A DNA stretch of 64,000 bases from Amycolatopsis vastitatis (GTDB lineage Bacteria > Actinomycetota > Actinomycetes > Mycobacteriales > Pseudonocardiaceae), in contig NZ_NMUL01000006.1 in NCBI RefSeq assembly GCF_002234595.1, forward strand, positions 172,111-236,110. The letters are read 5' to 3'. Both the position numbers and the translations under genes were made by a program. How positions within the stretch are numbered: the stretch's first letter is position 1; each line of letters opens with the position of its first letter. The notes beneath the pieces were generated by a model. That model searched no databases and had not been told where the DNA came from. It worked only from the letters and a program-made list of their open reading frames with translations. Below are positions 1 to 8,756 of this stretch, piece by piece.

Positions 1-270
1 GCCCTGGTCTGGGTGGCCAGCCGGGACAACGGCGAGAACGCGCAGACCGGCAACTGCGTCACCGAAAGCGGCTCGAACTCCGTGAAGATCGTCGACTGCG
101 GAGCGGACAACGCGACGCTGAAGGTCGTCGCGCGTGTCGAGGGCAAGACGCAGACCGAGGCTCAGGTCAGCGCCTGCACCGCCTATCCGGACGCCGAACA
201 GGTCTTCTGGGAGGGGAAGGAGGGCCAGACCGGCGTCGTGCTCTGCCTGGCGAAGACCGGCAAGAAGTGA
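1..270 (+). CDS. LppU/SCO3897-like protein, 3' part only
   Basis: The reading frame is open from the first base, so the gene begins outside the window and only its last 89 codons are visible. The first residues (ALVWVASRD) look like the end of a membrane-spanning segment. The remainder is a small extracytoplasmic domain with three Cys residues spaced as in the LppU/SCO3897 family: GNCVTE, then VDCGADNA, then SACTAYP, ending in VVLCLAKTGKK. Members are anchored or lipoprotein-like actinobacterial envelope proteins of unknown function. The family call rests on the Cys pattern and the VVLCL ending. Confidence 0.6.
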   Translation, partial: ALVWVASRDNGENAQTGNCVTESGSNSVKIVDCGADNATLKVVARVEGKTQTEAQVSACTAYPDAEQVFWEGKEGQTGVVLCLAKTGKK

Positions 271-538
271 CCGGAACGCGGGGGTGCCGCCGCACGTCCC
301 AGGAATGACGGTGGCTCAGAAAAAAGAATCTTTGATCACGGTTTCCGCGGAAGGCACGGGAAATGCTCACGAAATCGGAGATCGACTGTCCGATGTGTCG
401 CATTTGCCGTGCCGTTCGTCGATTCATGCCAAATCGTCGCGCCGATCCGGTACTCGGCGGGGCCCGGCGTGGTCATTATCCGAGCGACGGGTGTGCGCGG
501 CCACCGGGAAGCCGGCGAGGGACGGGGAGGCAGTGGGT
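271..538. other. intergenic region upstream of the LuxR/AAA regulator
   Basis: No convincing gene is seen. The middle (about 310-440) is clearly less GC-rich than its surroundings, with an A-run near 320 and AATC/AAAT tracts, which in this genome usually marks promoter DNA. The strong ribosome site GGGGAGG at 524-530 serves the next gene. No clear terminator hairpin for the upstream gene was found. Confidence 0.4.
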
Positions 539-3127
539 GTGGCGAACGACTGGCCGCTGGTCGGCCGCGAACAGGAACTGGTGTCCGCGCGCCGGGCACT
601 GGCCGACGCCGAGGTGTGCGGGCTGCTGCTGACCGGGCGCGCCGGCGCCGGCAAGACACGCCTGGCCAAGGTGCTGCTGGCCGAGCTGGCCGACGGCGGC
701 GCGCGCACGCACTGGGTGCGCGCGATGTCGTCCGCGTCGACCATCCCGTTCGGCGCCTTCGCGCACCTGCTGCCCGGCAGCGCCGACGGCACGGCGGACC
801 GCGCGCACCGGCTCAACCGGGTCGCCGGCCACCTCACCCGCGGCGCGGAAGGCCGGCGTCTGGTGCTCTGCGTCGACGACGCCCACCTGCTCGACGACCT
901 GTCCGCGACCCTGGTGCACCAGCTGGCCGCGACCGCGTCGGCGTTCGTGATCGTGATCGCGCCGCACGGCGTGAGCGTGCCCGACCCGGTGTTCGCGATG
1001 TGGAAGGACCGCGTCGCCGAGCGGATCGACGTCCGCGAGCTCACCCGTCCGCAGACCACCGAGCTGATCACCGCGGCGCTGGGCGGCCGGCTCGAAGACG
1101 GCGCGGAGCACCGGCTGTGGCACCTGTCCCTCGGGAACCCGCTGTTCCTGCGCGAACTCGTGCAGGGCGGCCTGGACAGCGGTTCGCTGTCGGCCGTCGA
1201 CGGGGTGTGGCGGTGGAGCGGCGCGCTGACCGCGACCCCGCGGCTGGTCGAGCTGATCGAAACCCGCACCGACCGGGTCGACGCCGACGAACGGCGGCTG
1301 CTGGAACTGCTGGCCTTCGGGGAGCCGCTGGGCTGTGAGCCGCTCGTCCGGCTGGGCGCCGGGCGCGTCCTCGCTTCGGCCGAACAGGCCGGGCTCGTCG
1401 TGTCGGAACGCACCGGCCGCCGGCTGAACGTCCGGCTCGCGCACCCGCTCTACGCCGAGGTGATCCGGCGCCGGACGTCCCCGCTGCGCCAGCGCGACAC
1501 CTACCGGATCCTCGCCCAGACCCTGGACCTCACCGGAGCCCGGCGGGCCGAGGACAAGCCCCGGCTGATGCGGTGGCGGCTGGCCGCCGGGCTGCCGATC
1601 GACCCCCAGCTCGCCCGCGCCGCCGCGGAGACGTTGCTGCGCAAGGACTTCCCGCAGGCCGAACAGCTGGCGGCGGAAGCCGCCCGGTCGGGCGGCGGGT
1701 TCGCGGCGAAGTTCCTGCTCGCCCAGGTCCGGATCGCCGGCGGACGGCACGCCGACGCCGACGAACTCCTGGCGGAGCTGGCCGGCGAGACGGTTTCGGA
1801 CGCGCAGCACGCGCGCGTCGCCGCGACCCGGGCGCTCAACCTGGCGTTCGGCCTCGGCCGCGCGGACGACGCCGAGGCCGTGCTGGACACCGCGGAGACG
1901 CTGGTGTCCCGGACCGCGGACGAGCTGGTCACCGCGCGGGCGGCGCTGCGCGCGGCGGCGGGTGCCTGCCGGAGCGCCCTCGACCTGCTCGGACCGGTCC
2001 TGGACCGCAACCGCCGCGGCGACCCGCTCCGGCTCGGGGCGCTGGTGGCCGCGGCCGGGGCGCTGGCCGAAAGCGGCCGCACCGAGGCCTGCCTCGCCGT
2101 CGTCGAAGAAGGACTCGCCGTCGCGGCGCGGATTTCCGACGCTTCCGCGCCCGGGGCGAGAGTCCGGCTGGAGCACGCCCGGATCGTCGCGTTGTGCCGG
2201 GCGGGACGGCTCGAGGAAGCCGAAGACCTGGCCGGCGCGGGCTACCGGGACGCGGTCGGCGACCGCTGGGGCCCGGCCCTCGCCGCCGCGGCGGCGTCGC
2301 TCGGCACGGTCGCGCTGGCCTACGGCAACATCCGTGGCGCGATCCGCAGGTTTCGGGAGGCCCTGGTCGTCGACGGGCACGACCAGCCGCACGAGTTCCG
2401 CCCCGCCGTCGCGGCGGCGCTGGCCCGGGCGACGGCGATGAGCGGGCGGCCCGAGGACGTGGACCTGCCGGGTCCGCTCGGCGGGTGGGCCCGCGCCTGG
2501 GCGGCGGCGGCGCGAGGTGAATCGTCCCGTGCCGCAAGCCTCGCCGCCGAAGCCGCGGCCGCCGCCGAGGCGGCGGGCGGGCACGGCGTCGCGGCCGAGA
2601 TCCGCCACGACCTGGTCCGGTTCGGGGTGGACACGGACGTTCCGCCGGACGGAGGCGGGCTCCTGGAGCTGGTGTACGCGGCTCACGCGCGTGCCCTGTC
2701 GGCGGCGGACGCGGCCGGGCTGGACGCCGTCGCGACGGCGTTCGCCGACACCGGCGCGCGGCTGCTCGCGGCGGAAGCGGCGGCCCAGGCGTCCCGCGCC
2801 CACCGCGCGGCCGGGAAGCTCGGCAGCGCGGTCACGTCGGCCCAGCGGGCCCGGGCGTGGCTGGCGTCCTGCGAGGACGCGGCGACGCCGGCGCTGGCGC
2901 TGCTGGACACGCCGCTCGACCTGACGGTGCGCGAGCTGGAGATCGCCCGCCTGGTGGCGACCGGGCTCACGAGCCGCGCGGTCGCGGACCGGCTGGTCGT
3001 GTCGGTCCGGACGGTCGACAACGTGCTGCACGGCGTCTACGCCAAGTTGGGTATCTCCGGGCGCGGCGAGCTCGCCTCGGTGGTGGGCAGGCCGGAGCCG
3101 GGGAGTACCCCCGCCGACGCCCCATAG
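539..3127 (+). CDS. LuxR-family regulator with N-terminal AAA ATPase (IniR-like position)
   Basis: Large ATP-binding LuxR (LAL/MalT-like) regulator of 862 residues. A P-loop GRAGAGKT lies at about residues 33-40 and a Walker B strand with LCVDDAH near 110. The middle is alpha-helical and Ala/Glu/Leu-rich, as in TPR-like sensor regions. A GerE-type helix-turn-helix (LTVRELEIARLVATG, then SVRTVDNV) occupies the last ~65 residues. The frame is open much further upstream, but GTG at 539 is preferred because GGGGAGG lies 8 bases before it and the NB-ARC-like domain begins at once (WPLVGREQEL). It sits directly before the repeat protein/dynamin/Hsp70 unit on the same strand, as IniR does before iniBAC in mycobacteria. 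Control of that unit is an inference. Confidence 0.85.
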   Translation: MANDWPLVGREQELVSARRALADAEVCGLLLTGRAGAGKTRLAKVLLAELADGGARTHWVRAMSSASTIPFGAFAHLLPGSADGTADRAHRLNRVAGHLTRGAEGRRLVLCVDDAHLLDDLSATLVHQLAATASAFVIVIAPHGVSVPDPVFAMWKDRVAERIDVRELTRPQTTELITAALGGRLEDGAEHRLWHLSLGNPLFLRELVQGGLDSGSLSAVDGVWRWSGALTATPRLVELIETRTDRVDADERRLLELLAFGEPLGCEPLVRLGAGRVLASAEQAGLVVSERTGRRLNVRLAHPLYAEVIRRRTSPLRQRDTYRILAQTLDLTGARRAEDKPRLMRWRLAAGLPIDPQLARAAAETLLRKDFPQAEQLAAEAARSGGGFAAKFLLAQVRIAGGRHADADELLAELAGETVSDAQHARVAATRALNLAFGLGRADDAEAVLDTAETLVSRTADELVTARAALRAAAGACRSALDLLGPVLDRNRRGDPLRLGALVAAAGALAESGRTEACLAVVEEGLAVAARISDASAPGARVRLEHARIVALCRAGRLEEAEDLAGAGYRDAVGDRWGPALAAAAASLGTVALAYGNIRGAIRRFREALVVDGHDQPHEFRPAVAAALARATAMSGRPEDVDLPGPLGGWARAWAAAARGESSRAASLAAEAAAAAEAAGGHGVAAEIRHDLVRFGVDTDVPPDGGGLLELVYAAHARALSAADAAGLDAVATAFADTGARLLAAEAAAQASRAHRAAGKLGSAVTSAQRARAWLASCEDAATPALALLDTPLDLTVRELEIARLVATGLTSRAVADRLVVSVRTVDNVLHGVYAKLGISGRGELASVVGRPEPGSTPADAP

Positions 3128-3157
3128 GTAGTCCGCGCCGGCCGCCGCCGAGAAGCC

Positions 3158-3173
3158 GAGTAGAGCGCTACTC
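3158..3173. promoter_or_regulatory. inverted repeat upstream of the repeat-protein operon
   Basis: GAGTAG-AGCG-CTACTC has perfect 6-bp arms around a 4-base centre. It lies 30 bp after the LuxR/AAA gene and 85 bp before the ATG of the repeat protein. LuxR-type regulators bind such dyads, so it is a candidate operator for the neighbouring regulator. It could instead be a short hairpin. Confidence 0.35.
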
Positions 3174-3257
3174 ATGACCGGAGGGGCCCGCGGCCCAAGA
3201 CTGGATGACAACGGAGGGGCACCGGCTTCACCGATCCGAAGATCAGGAGCGCACAGG

Positions 3258-4163
3258 ATGACGACTTCATCGGGCGACGTTTTCCAGAACGAGCAGGGCT
3301 CGGCCGGTTCCGGCGGGAACCAGTTCAACGAGCAGGCGTCCGCGGGCGGTTCGGGGGACATTTTCCAGAACGAGCAGGGTTCGGGTGGCTCGGGCGGGAA
3401 CCAGTTCAACGAGCAGGCTTCGACGGGTGGTCGCGGTGGCGACATCTTCCAGAACGAGCAGGGCTCGGGCGGTTCCGGTGGGAACCAGTTCAACGAGCAG
3501 GCCGCCACGGGTGGTCGCGGCGACATTTTCCAGAACGAGCAGGGCTCCGGGCGTGGCGGCAATCAGTTCAACGAGCAGGCCTCGGCCGGTCGCCACGGTG
3601 ACGTGTTCCAGAACGAGCAGGGCTCGGGTGGTCACGGTGGGAACCAGTTCAACGAGCAGGCTTCCACGGGTGGTCGCGGTGACATTTTCCAGAACGAGCA
3701 GGGCTCGGGTGGTCACGGTGGGAATCAGTTCAACGAGCAGGCTTCCACGGGTGGTCGCGGTGACATTTTCCAGAACGAGCAGGCCCACGGTCACGGCGGG
3801 AACCAGTTCAACGAGCAGGCCTCGACCGGCGGTCACGGGAGCATCTTCCAGAACGAGCAGGGCTCCGGCGGTCACGGCGGGAACCAGTTCAACGAGCAGG
3901 CCTCGACCGGCGGTCACGGGAACATTTTCCAGAACGAGCAGGCCCACGGCCACGGCGGCAATCAGTTCAACGAGCAGGCCGCCACGGGCGGGCACGGGAA
4001 CGTCTTCCAGAACGAGCAGGCCCACGGCCACGGCGGCAACCAGTTCAACGAGCAAGCCGCCACCGAGCACCACCACGGCCACGAGCACGAGCAGGAGCAC
4101 CACCACGGCGGGCACGACCACCACGCCGACTACCACCACCACGACGTCGACCCGCACGTCTGA
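3258..4163 (+). CDS. Gly/Asn/Gln-rich repeat protein with His-rich tail (IniB-like position)
   Basis: A 301-residue low-complexity protein made of ten near-identical units of 26-27 residues. Each unit carries two related cores, (D/N)IFQNEQ and NQFNEQA, separated by Gly-rich linkers. The linkers change along the chain: GSGGSGG in early units, GSGGHGG in the middle, AHGHGG near the end. A C-terminal tail of about 35 residues is dominated by His, Glu and Asp. No signal peptide or membrane segment is seen. ATG 3258 follows AGGAG by 8 bases; the frame is open further upstream but has no comparable ribosome site. It precedes two dynamin-like GTPases, the slot held by iniB in mycobacteria, though no IniB N-terminal domain is visible. 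The pattern could form a beta-solenoid or polymer, but function is unknown. Confidence 0.85.
   Translation: MTTSSGDVFQNEQGSAGSGGNQFNEQASAGGSGDIFQNEQGSGGSGGNQFNEQASTGGRGGDIFQNEQGSGGSGGNQFNEQAATGGRGDIFQNEQGSGRGGNQFNEQASAGRHGDVFQNEQGSGGHGGNQFNEQASTGGRGDIFQNEQGSGGHGGNQFNEQASTGGRGDIFQNEQAHGHGGNQFNEQASTGGHGSIFQNEQGSGGHGGNQFNEQASTGGHGNIFQNEQAHGHGGNQFNEQAATGGHGNVFQNEQAHGHGGNQFNEQAATEHHHGHEHEQEHHHGGHDHHADYHHHDVDPHV
3276..4063 (+). repeat. ten tandem coding repeats of 78-81 bp
   Basis: Tandem in-frame repeats inside the repeat-protein gene. Each unit encodes a FQNEQ core and an NQFNEQ core. Spacing is always a multiple of three and varies by one or two codons in the linker. Neighbouring units near 3600-3780 are almost identical at the DNA level, suggesting recent expansion by slippage or recombination. 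There are no unique spacers, so this is not a CRISPR array. Confidence 0.9.
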
Positions 4164-4194
4164 GCCGGCCGACGACGTCCACTGAGGAGCGGTC

Positions 4195-6036
4195 ATGCAG
4201 GAGCCGAGCGGCGGGGGGCACATCGCCCTCGACACTCTCGACCTCGCCGTCAAGGGTGCCAAGGCCTACGGGCGGGACGACCTCGTCCAGCGCCTTACCG
4301 ACGCCCGGCGCCTGCTGTCCGAACCCGACGTCACCGTCTACGTGGTCGGGGAGTTCAAGCAGGGCAAGAGTTCTCTCATCAACGCCCTGCTGACCGCCAA
4401 GATCTGCCCGGTCGACGACGACATCGCGACCGCGGTGCCGACCGTCGTCCGCTACGCGCCGGAGTCCGGGGCTCTGGCGACCTACGAGCCGGCCGACCCG
4501 TCGTCGCCGCCGTGGACCGAGCGGATCTCCCTCGAAGACCTTCCGACCCACGTGAGTGAAGCCGGGAACCCCGGCAACCTCCGCAAGCTGAGATCGGTCA
4601 CCGCGTCGATCAGCCGCCAGCTGCTCTCGGGCGGGCTGGTGCTGGTCGACACCCCCGGCGTCGGCGGGCTCGGCTCGCTGCACAACGCCGTCACGGTCAG
4701 CTCGCTGCCGCGGGCGCACGCCGTCCTCTTCCTCTCCGACGCCTCGCAGGAGCTGACCGGCGCCGAGCTGCGGTTCCTCCGGACGGTGAAAGAACTCTGC
4801 CCCACGGTCTTCTTCGTCCTCACCAAGATCGACCTCTACCCGCAGTGGCGGCGGATCCTCGAACTCAACGCCGGCCACCTCGAAGCGTGCGGGATCACCA
4901 TCGACGCCGTCGCCGTCTCCTCCGAGCTGCGTACCGTCGCGGCCCGTTCGGCCGACCAGGAGATGAACGTCGAATCCGGCTTCCCGCAGCTGGTGAAGCG
5001 GCTGCAGGGCGTGGTCGGGGACGCCGAGCGGTCCGCGCTGAACGCCGTCGGCCTGCACGTCGGGTCCGCGGTCGGGCAGCTGCACGCGGCCCTGCGCGCC
5101 CGCCGCACCGCGCTCGCGCACCCCGAGCAGTCCGCCGCCCTCATCGAGGAACTCGGCCGTGTGAACGACCGCGTCGACGCGCTGCGCAGCCAGTCCGCGA
5201 AGTGGCAGCAGCTGCTCTTCGACGGCTTCGCCGATATTTCGTCCGATGTGGACTACGATCTGCGCGCCCGCTCCCGCGGCGTGCTGCACGAGGCCGAAGA
5301 GGCCATCGAAGAAGGCGACCCCGCCAAGAACTGGGCGGAGTTCGAGAAGTGGCTGCGCCAGCGCCTCGCCAACGAGACGCTGGAGAACTACGCGACCTTC
5401 GTCAAGCAGGCCCGCGGCCTCGCCACCCGCGTGGCCGAGCACTTCGAGCTCGCCGAGTCGCAAGCCGTGCTGCCGCGCGAGGTCCAGGCACCCGTGACGG
5501 TCGTCGAGGCGATCGACATCGATGCGTCGTTCACCGGGACCAAGGCCCGCGGCGCCACCGGGATGGCCGCGTTCCAGAAGGCCTACAGCGGCTTCCTGAT
5601 GTTCTCCATGCTCACGAAGATGGCCGCGCTGGCCATCCCGACCCCGTTCGGCGTCGCGGCCGGCCTGCTGATGGGGCGCTCCGGCTTCCTCGACGAACGC
5701 AAGCGGCAGCTGGAAAAGCGCCGCGGCCTGGCCAAGACCGCCGTGCGCCGGTTCGTCGACGAGTTCAACCTCCAGGTCGGCAAGGACTCCCGCGACGCGA
5801 TGCGGACCGTGCAGCGCGAACTCCGCGACGCCTACGGCGCGCGCGTCGAAGAACTGCAGCGATCCCTGACCGAGGCGCTGGCGAACGCGAAGAAGGCCGT
5901 CGTCGACGACGACGCCGAGGCGGCCGAACTCAAGCGGCTGGAGGCCGACATCGAAGCCCTCGAGGTGCTCGACCGCCGTGCCGGGGAGCTCACCCTGCGC
6001 AGTGCGCCCAAGCCCGTCCCGGCGGTGACGCGATGA
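4195..6036 (+). CDS. iniA-like: dynamin-like GTPase, IniA-type
   Basis: A 613-residue bacterial dynamin-family protein. The G1 loop GEFKQGKSS is at residues 52-60, G3 DTPG at 152-155 and G4 TKID at 210-213. A hydrophobic segment (GFLMFSMLTKMAALAIP, then PFGVAAGLLMG) near 465-495 is the likely membrane-inserting paddle, set between helical stalk regions with charged coiled-coil character, including the C-terminus. ATG 4195 follows a GAGGAG ribosome site. The stop overlaps the next GTPase gene as ATGA, so the two are translationally coupled and probably work as a pair, like IniA/IniC. Mycobacterial IniA is a membrane-remodelling dynamin linked to cell-wall stress; transfer of that role here is an inference. 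Confidence 0.85.
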   Translation: MQEPSGGGHIALDTLDLAVKGAKAYGRDDLVQRLTDARRLLSEPDVTVYVVGEFKQGKSSLINALLTAKICPVDDDIATAVPTVVRYAPESGALATYEPADPSSPPWTERISLEDLPTHVSEAGNPGNLRKLRSVTASISRQLLSGGLVLVDTPGVGGLGSLHNAVTVSSLPRAHAVLFLSDASQELTGAELRFLRTVKELCPTVFFVLTKIDLYPQWRRILELNAGHLEACGITIDAVAVSSELRTVAARSADQEMNVESGFPQLVKRLQGVVGDAERSALNAVGLHVGSAVGQLHAALRARRTALAHPEQSAALIEELGRVNDRVDALRSQSAKWQQLLFDGFADISSDVDYDLRARSRGVLHEAEEAIEEGDPAKNWAEFEKWLRQRLANETLENYATFVKQARGLATRVAEHFELAESQAVLPREVQAPVTVVEAIDIDASFTGTKARGATGMAAFQKAYSGFLMFSMLTKMAALAIPTPFGVAAGLLMGRSGFLDERKRQLEKRRGLAKTAVRRFVDEFNLQVGKDSRDAMRTVQRELRDAYGARVEELQRSLTEALANAKKAVVDDDAEAAELKRLEADIEALEVLDRRAGELTLRSAPKPVPAVTR

Positions 6037-7511
6037 CACCGCCGCTGTACTTCCAGGTCCGCGGGTTCGTCGCCCGCGCCTGCGCCGGGTACGCCGGCAC
6101 CCCGGCCGAGCCGGTGCTGCGGCAGATCGCCGGCCGGCTGGCCGAGCCGCTGCGCGTCGCGATCGCCGGCCGCGTCAAGGCCGGGAAGTCCACGCTGCTC
6201 AACGCGCTGGTCGGCCAGGAGCTCGCGGCGACCGACGCGGGGGAGTGCACCCGCGTCGTCACCTGGTACCGCAACGGCCCGACCTACCGGATCATGCTGC
6301 ACCCGCTGCGCGGGATGCCGCGGCAGCTGCCGTTCGGGCGCCTGTCCGGCACGCTCGGCCTCGAGCTCGGGATGGCGCCCGACGAGGTCGAACGGCTCGT
6401 CGTCGACTGGCCGTCGCCCGCGCTGCGCGCGATGACCTTGATCGACACGCCCGGGCTCGGCTCGGCGCGGTCGGCGGTCTCCGAACGCACCGAGGTGGCG
6501 CTGGTGCCCGAGGGCGACGGCGTGGGCACCGCGGACGCGGTGATCTACCTGATGCGGCACGTGCACGGCGACGACGTCCGGTTCCTGGAGGCGTTCCACG
6601 ACGACCCCGCGCAGCGGCGCCCGGTGAACACCATCGGCGTGCTGGCGAAGGCCGACGAGGTCGGGCACGCCCGCACCGACGCGCTGGACTCGGCGGCGAA
6701 GATCGCCGGCCGCTACGCCCGTGACTCCCGGGTCCGCGGCCTTTGCCAGACCGTGGTCCCCGTGGCCGGCCTGCTGGCCAGCTCGGCGGCGTCGCTGAAG
6801 GAGTCCGAGCACCGCGCGTTCCGGGTGCTGGCCGCGGCCCCGGAGGCCGAGGTGGCGCGGCTGCTGACGTCGGCCGACCGCTTCGCCCGGGCCGAGTCCG
6901 AAGTGGACGTTCCGGCGGCCGAACGCGCCGGGCTGCTGGCCCGCTACGGGCTCTTCGGCGTCCGGCTGGCGGTCGAGCTGACCGGCGGAGGCCACGTGAC
7001 CGGCGCGCGGGCGTTGTCGGGCGAGCTGCTGGCCCGCAGCGGCCTGCACGGCCTGCGCGCGCTGCTGACCACCCAGTTCGCCGCGCGCGCCGACGTGCTC
7101 AAGGCCCGCTCGGCGCTGCAGGCGGTGGAACCGGTGCTGCGCGCCTACCCCGACCGCACCGGCGGGCTGCTGCACGAATGGGAGCGGATCGTCGCCGGCG
7201 CGCACGAATTCGCCGAGATCCAGCTGATCGACTCGATCCGGCTCGGCGTCGTGCTGTTCACCACCGACGAGGCCCGCGACGCGGAACGGCTGCTCGGCGC
7301 GGCCGGGGTGGACGTGCCGAGCCGGCTGGGCCTGCCGGCGGACGCGGGCCGCGCCGCGATCCGGCAGGCGCTCGGCGCCCAGCTGCTGAGGTGGCAGCGG
7401 CGCGCGGAGCACCCCGCGTCGCCGCGCGACGTCCGCGACGCGGCCCGCGTGCTGGTGCGTACCTGCGAGGGAATCCTGCTCAGCGAAGCCCGGGCGGAGG
7501 TCTTGTCGTGA
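6033..7511 (+). CDS. iniC-like: dynamin-like GTPase, IniC-type
   Basis: A 492-residue GTPase paired with the preceding dynamin. G1 is GRVKAGKS at 46-53 and G3 is DTPG at 138-141. The G4 position reads AKAD at about 205-208, so the usual Asn/Thr is replaced by Ala. Unlike the upstream protein it lacks a clear hydrophobic paddle, matching the IniA/IniC size and membrane asymmetry. ATG 6033 overlaps the preceding stop, and the last codons overlap the GTG of the next gene, so all three are cotranslated. The protein is likely cytoplasmic or peripheral and may form a hetero-oligomer with the upstream GTPase. Confidence 0.82.
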   Translation: MTPPLYFQVRGFVARACAGYAGTPAEPVLRQIAGRLAEPLRVAIAGRVKAGKSTLLNALVGQELAATDAGECTRVVTWYRNGPTYRIMLHPLRGMPRQLPFGRLSGTLGLELGMAPDEVERLVVDWPSPALRAMTLIDTPGLGSARSAVSERTEVALVPEGDGVGTADAVIYLMRHVHGDDVRFLEAFHDDPAQRRPVNTIGVLAKADEVGHARTDALDSAAKIAGRYARDSRVRGLCQTVVPVAGLLASSAASLKESEHRAFRVLAAAPEAEVARLLTSADRFARAESEVDVPAAERAGLLARYGLFGVRLAVELTGGGHVTGARALSGELLARSGLHGLRALLTTQFAARADVLKARSALQAVEPVLRAYPDRTGGLLHEWERIVAGAHEFAEIQLIDSIRLGVVLFTTDEARDAERLLGAAGVDVPSRLGLPADAGRAAIRQALGAQLLRWQRRAEHPASPRDVRDAARVLVRTCEGILLSEARAEVLS

Positions 7512-8755
7512 CCGAGCTGCCGAAGAAGATCAAGCGGGCCGCGGTGGCCGTCGCCGGTGCCGTCGCGTCGGAAGTGGCCGGCAACGTGCTCACGCCGGGG
7601 TCGCCCGGTGCCGCGCCGCCGCCACCGCCACCGCCGCATCCGGAACCGGTCGCGGCGGAGACGGCGGCGCACGAGGCCGGCGGCCACGAGTACGTCCCCG
7701 AGGTGGAGACCCACACCGTGACCCGCGGTGAGGACGGCTCGGTCGAGGCGCGGACGGGCACCGTCTGGCACCCGGAGACCACCGACGGCACGCCGCTCGA
7801 GGAACTGCCCACCGTCGAGGAGTTCGAGCAGATCGACGTCCGCGAGGACGAGTTCGGGAACTTCGTCATCGACGCGACCGAGCGGTTCGTCGTGCACGAC
7901 CACGGCCACGACGAGGTGTACGTCGAGCACCAGCACCTGGTCGTCCCCGGCGACGGCACGCCGGGCGACACGGACATCGACATCGTCCAGGACGCCGGCA
8001 TCGTGGTCCACGAGAACCCGGACGGCACGATCACGGTGGAGCACGAGGGCTCGCTGACCTACGAGCTGACGCCGGACGCGCCGGGGCACGGCGACATCGA
8101 GGTGTTCCAGGAGGAGACGGTCGTCCTCGACGAGGCCCGGACCGGCCCACCGGGGATCGAGGTCGGCATCAGCGTGGACGAGCAGGCGAGGGCCGAGGAC
8201 CCGTTCGGCGAGCCGGCCGGGCCGACCGTCCACCAGACCGAGACCGTGGGGGACAAGGCTCGAGGGACCGCGGTGACGACGTCGGTGACCGCGCCCGCGT
8301 CGTCACTGCCCGCGCCACCGCCGGTCGTCACGTTCAGCCGCCCTCCATCCACAGTGGACACACCGGTGGTGCAGCCGGTCGCGGTCGAAACCACCACCTT
8401 GGCCGCGTCGAACTCGCTGGCCGAGCACCCGGCCGCGAAGCACAGCTTCGTCACCGAACCCGAGCCGGAGCACCACGACGCCGGCGAAGTGACGGGCGCC
8501 CGGCCGCACCCGGCCGAGGAGAAGCACCCCTTCGAGCCACCGCGGCGGCCCGACCCGGACCCCGGGCCGGACAAGGGACAGCACCTGCCGGACCACGACC
8601 GCGTGCCGGACGAGCCGCCGCCCGAAGCGACCCCGCCGGCGGAGCCGCCACCGGAGCACGAAGACCACCACGACCACCTCGAAGACCCGGAACCGCACCC
8701 GGTTCCGGACGAGCACCGGACTTTTGACCACGCGCACGCGGACGGCGGAGGCTGA
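7508..8755 (+). CDS. acidic Pro/His-rich protein of unknown function in the dynamin/Hsp70 operon
   Basis: A 415-residue protein I do not recognise. A short Lys-rich start (ELPKKIKR) leads into an Ala/Val-rich helix (AAVAVAGAVASEVAGNVL), a possible membrane anchor. A run of seven prolines follows. Residues ~60-230 are acidic and predicted beta-rich with alternating Val/Thr/Glu/His. The last ~170 residues are disordered, rich in Pro, Glu, His and Asp, with repeated PEPEHH/HEDHHDH-like clusters. GTG 7508 overlaps the upstream stop, and an ATG starts one base after its stop. The acidic/His-rich tail echoes that of the repeat protein at the head of the unit, hinting at a common metal or surface partner. 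Confidence 0.75.
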   Translation: MTELPKKIKRAAVAVAGAVASEVAGNVLTPGSPGAAPPPPPPPHPEPVAAETAAHEAGGHEYVPEVETHTVTRGEDGSVEARTGTVWHPETTDGTPLEELPTVEEFEQIDVREDEFGNFVIDATERFVVHDHGHDEVYVEHQHLVVPGDGTPGDTDIDIVQDAGIVVHENPDGTITVEHEGSLTYELTPDAPGHGDIEVFQEETVVLDEARTGPPGIEVGISVDEQARAEDPFGEPAGPTVHQTETVGDKARGTAVTTSVTAPASSLPAPPPVVTFSRPPSTVDTPVVQPVAVETTTLAASNSLAEHPAAKHSFVTEPEPEHHDAGEVTGARPHPAEEKHPFEPPRRPDPDPGPDKGQHLPDHDRVPDEPPPEATPPAEPPPEHEDHHDHLEDPEPHPVPDEHRTFDHAHADGGG

Positions 8756-8756
8756 C

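Noticed and set aside
476..3562. Very long open frame on the minus strand opposite the LuxR/AAA gene
   Set aside because: High-GC DNA gives long antisense frames. The plus-strand frame has correct motifs, GC3 bias and a ribosome site; the minus-strand product is Arg/Gly/Pro-rich with no family.
3276..4063. Possible CRISPR array
   Set aside because: Repeats are coding, in frame, directly adjacent and lack unique spacers; no cas gene nearby.
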